Origin: Acanthosoma haemorrhoidale
Lineage: Eukaryota > Arthropoda > Insecta > Hemiptera > Acanthosomatidae
Direction of reading: 5' to 3'
Length of the DNA: 64,000 bases
Assembly: GCA_930367205.1 (NCBI GenBank)
Contig: OV884014.1
Coordinates: forward strand, 113,565,153 to 113,629,152
Shown here: in pieces, positions 61,839 through 64,000 of the stretch
How the letters are laid out: the number at the start of each line of letters is the position of its first letter
Numbering within the stretch: position 1 is the stretch's first letter
Made by a program: the position numbers and the translations under genes
Notes under the pieces: generated by a model
What the model saw: the letters and a program-made list of their open reading frames with translations, nothing else
Database searches by the model: none
Told to the model about the DNA's origin: nothing

Positions 61839-62139
61839 CTGCAACATACAATGGTAACATATTATGTTATATGTGTAATGATGACATATTATCATAAATC
61901 ATAATGTCGGGACATCCATCAATGTAATAATTCATATGCGACCTGTGGGGGACCGGGAGGGTGAGCAGAGTGAGTCGGAGACGATAGAGGGGGTTAGTTA
62001 ATCTTGCTCTAAATTACCATTTCTTCATTTTATAGGAATTAAATTTGATTGCTATTCTTTATAGTATCTCTTGAGGATTTAAAATCTATTTATAAGGCAG
62101 TTTCTTATATTTTTATTTTAATAATAAACATATGGGCTT

Positions 62140-62398
62140 TCGTGATCTTCGTCTGCCTCCACTGGCTCGTATCCGGTGACGTGGCTAACGGAGGAGCGTT
62201 GGGGTCAAAGATTCCGCTTCCTCTTTCGCATTTCGGGAGGTGACAACCATGTGGATTTAGGAGGCCTCTGGGATGTTTGTATATATTGTACGAATGAGCG
62301 AGTGAATGATGAATTGTAAATATGCTATGAATGAGAACTTCTATCACAATTACTTATTGCCTAATAAGGCATATTGTAATTTAAGCACAATAAAGAAG
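62140..62398 (+). mobile_element. J1 3' UTR copy
   Basis: Contains the CTCGTATCCGGTGACGTGGC block and ends at an AATAAAG followed by a long TA repeat. It lies in the intron upstream of the first CUB exon. Confidence 0.82.

Positions 62399-62399
<1 letters not shown>

Positions 62400-62449
<50 letters not shown>
62400..62449. repeat. (TA)n microsatellite
   Basis: About 24 TA units at the 3' end of a J1 copy. It probably grew from the element's A/T-rich tail. Confidence 0.95.
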
Positions 62450-62453
<4 letters not shown>

Positions 62454-63407
62454 TTTAATACATATAGACTGTTCCGGAACGAAGTTGAATTATTGATATT
62501 CCCTCTTAGATCATTACTGCATTGGTGTATAATCATATTGAATATTTTTCAGCTAATAATGGCATAGCAAATGAAATTCGTGTTGGCCCATCATTTTCTA
62601 TGTATTAGTATCCCATTCATTATATCGTCATGGCGAGGTGTTTAATGGAACTCATACGCTTGGAAGAAGTAGAAGACGATAAATGATTACAAATCCAAAT
62701 AAATAACAGATAAGGAACAGTAAAATCTATTAGGAACTGGTAATGGTAACGATCAAACAGTAAATTTGAGAGAGTACGCAAGCTTTTCACAAGCTGATGT
62801 CGATAAAATCAACAGGACTTGACAGTGTGAAGCATGGCGTGAGAATTAGGCCATGGCTCAGTAAAGACTGTGATTAAAAATGAATTATGAAGGAAAAGGA
62901 AAAGCACTTGAGTAAATATTTGTCTTTATCTTTTTCCTAATCAATAACACAGTGACTAGATTCTTTCCGCTAGGGTTAGATCTCAGACTCATAAAGAAAA
63001 CAAGAAAAAAAGAAGTTTAAAAGTATAGACAGAGATTTATTCTCTTGCTAGGCTTACAATAGGACTTGCTGTCTCAACTCTACTTCTTGATCAACAAAAC
63101 GCCTCTTTGTTCATACCTGCCATGAGATCCTAACTGTCAAACCTGATTTGCTTTGAATCGGAACTTGAATAAGTTTCAAAATTATACAAACAATTTTCTA
63201 CTATCCTTGGAAATTGCCGAAGAACTTAGAATCAGAAGTCATGGTTAGTGGGAATTGAGAAGCTGGAAAGTTTTAAAAAAAGCCAGCTTTTGTAAATGAA
63301 TATAAAGATGCTTTATATCATGTATGAGAGTGTACACAAGGAAATAAAATTATTAAGAAACGTCACTATTAGGTTGAACAGATCTGATCATGCTATTAAT
63401 AGAATTT
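62450..63407. other. Upstream intron, no gene recognised
   Basis: AT-rich, with no further CUB exon visible. Confidence 0.5.
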
Positions 63408-63880
63408 ATAGCAGGTCACGAGGCCACTGCCCCTTCAGTCTTCGAGGAGGATTATAGGGATGAGTGGTGCAGTGCGATGACTGTACTAGGGAATTAGGGT
63501 GGTTGGATAGGTTACTATGGGATTTCATGAACTTGAAAGGGATGAGTTCGAGAATTTAGGGTATATTAAAATCCTTATGAAGGATTTTGTTGCTGACGTA
63601 ATAAGGGGCATTTACTATTGTTCTCAGGACTTTTGATTGAAAGGATTGAATACGCTTGATGTTCTACTTTTTTCTGTCACCTAAGGTTCTATCCCGTATA
63701 TCCAAATTGGCGTATAACTTTGTAGATTAGTAATTTATTTTCTATTGAGCGATGGGATGTCCTTGGAAGTAGTCTGTACAGTTTGTCCAAAGCGTCTGTG
63801 TAGTTCTTGTCTTTTTAGCCTGGTATGTGGGTTCCACGTCAGTCTTTTGTTGATATGGAAGCCTAGGGTACCGTATGTAC
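63408..63880 (-). pseudogene. J1 Jockey-like ORF2 C-terminal fragment
   Basis: Minus-strand remnant of the reverse-transcriptase C-terminal region. It has NKRLTW and PIWIYGIE-type segments (in different frames), then SFQSKVLRTIVNAPYYV. Frameshifts break the reading. It carries the CAA codon where the chimeric copies have TAA. It begins at the same TTTATAGCAGG where the copy at 59683-60023 ends, and has no 3' UTR of its own. Confidence 0.75.
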
Positions 63881-64000
63881 TTGGATACACGAAGAGCTGT
63901 TAATAGTAAAAAAAACAATCAACTGCACCGCCTTAAATATAAATAATTAAATAATTTCGAACTTCAGACAACATCCCCCCCCCTAAAAAAAACAATTTAA

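Overview
The window looks like a piece of an arthropod genome, most likely an insect. That reading rests on AT-rich DNA, spliced exons with GT-AG borders, Jockey-type non-LTR retrotransposons, mariner and pogo relics, and long GA/CT microsatellites. A hemipteran would fit, but the order is inference. There are no bacterial-type genes, rRNA genes or CRISPR arrays.

Two exons of one host gene are supported, both on the minus strand: 61649-61838 and 15087-15277. Together they encode one complete extracellular CUB domain with all four cysteines. Their intron phases fit (phase 1 in, phase 2 between, phase 1 out). The intron between them would be 46,371 bp, so most of the window is the inside of one giant intron. 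The domain resembles the CUB-domain neuronal proteins of the SOL-1 (suppressor of lurcher) / neuropilin-tolloid-like group. That name is a family-level suggestion.

The intron and its flanks are packed with mobile DNA. (1) An apparently intact Ty3/gypsy retrotransposon of the CsRn1 type lies at 30473-34978 (minus): two identical-looking 203-bp LTRs, a GCTG target duplication, a tRNA-Trp-like primer site, gag, and pol joined by a GGGAAAC slippery heptamer. (2) At least nine solo or truncated LTRs of a second LTR family (about 0.5-1 kb), several with 5-bp target duplications, have no internal region here. (3) There are several families of 5'-truncated Jockey-like elements (called J1-J5 here). 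(4) There are three different internally deleted mariner-superfamily elements and one pogo/Tigger-like relic.

Tandem repeats are prominent. They include a six-unit 241-bp satellite (44366-45770), an 18-unit 33-bp minisatellite (50849-51457), and GA/CT tracts at 4975-5456, 27615-27712, 54304-54587 and 54924-55055. A 500-bp run of N at 3616-4115 is flanked by identical 197-bp sequences and is probably an unmerged contig overlap.

Layout: 1-15 kb, downstream intron with the first LTR, J1 copies and the gap; 15.1-15.3 kb, second half of the CUB domain; 15.3-61.6 kb, giant intron; 61.65-61.84 kb, first half of the CUB domain; 61.84-64 kb, upstream intron with two J1 pieces.
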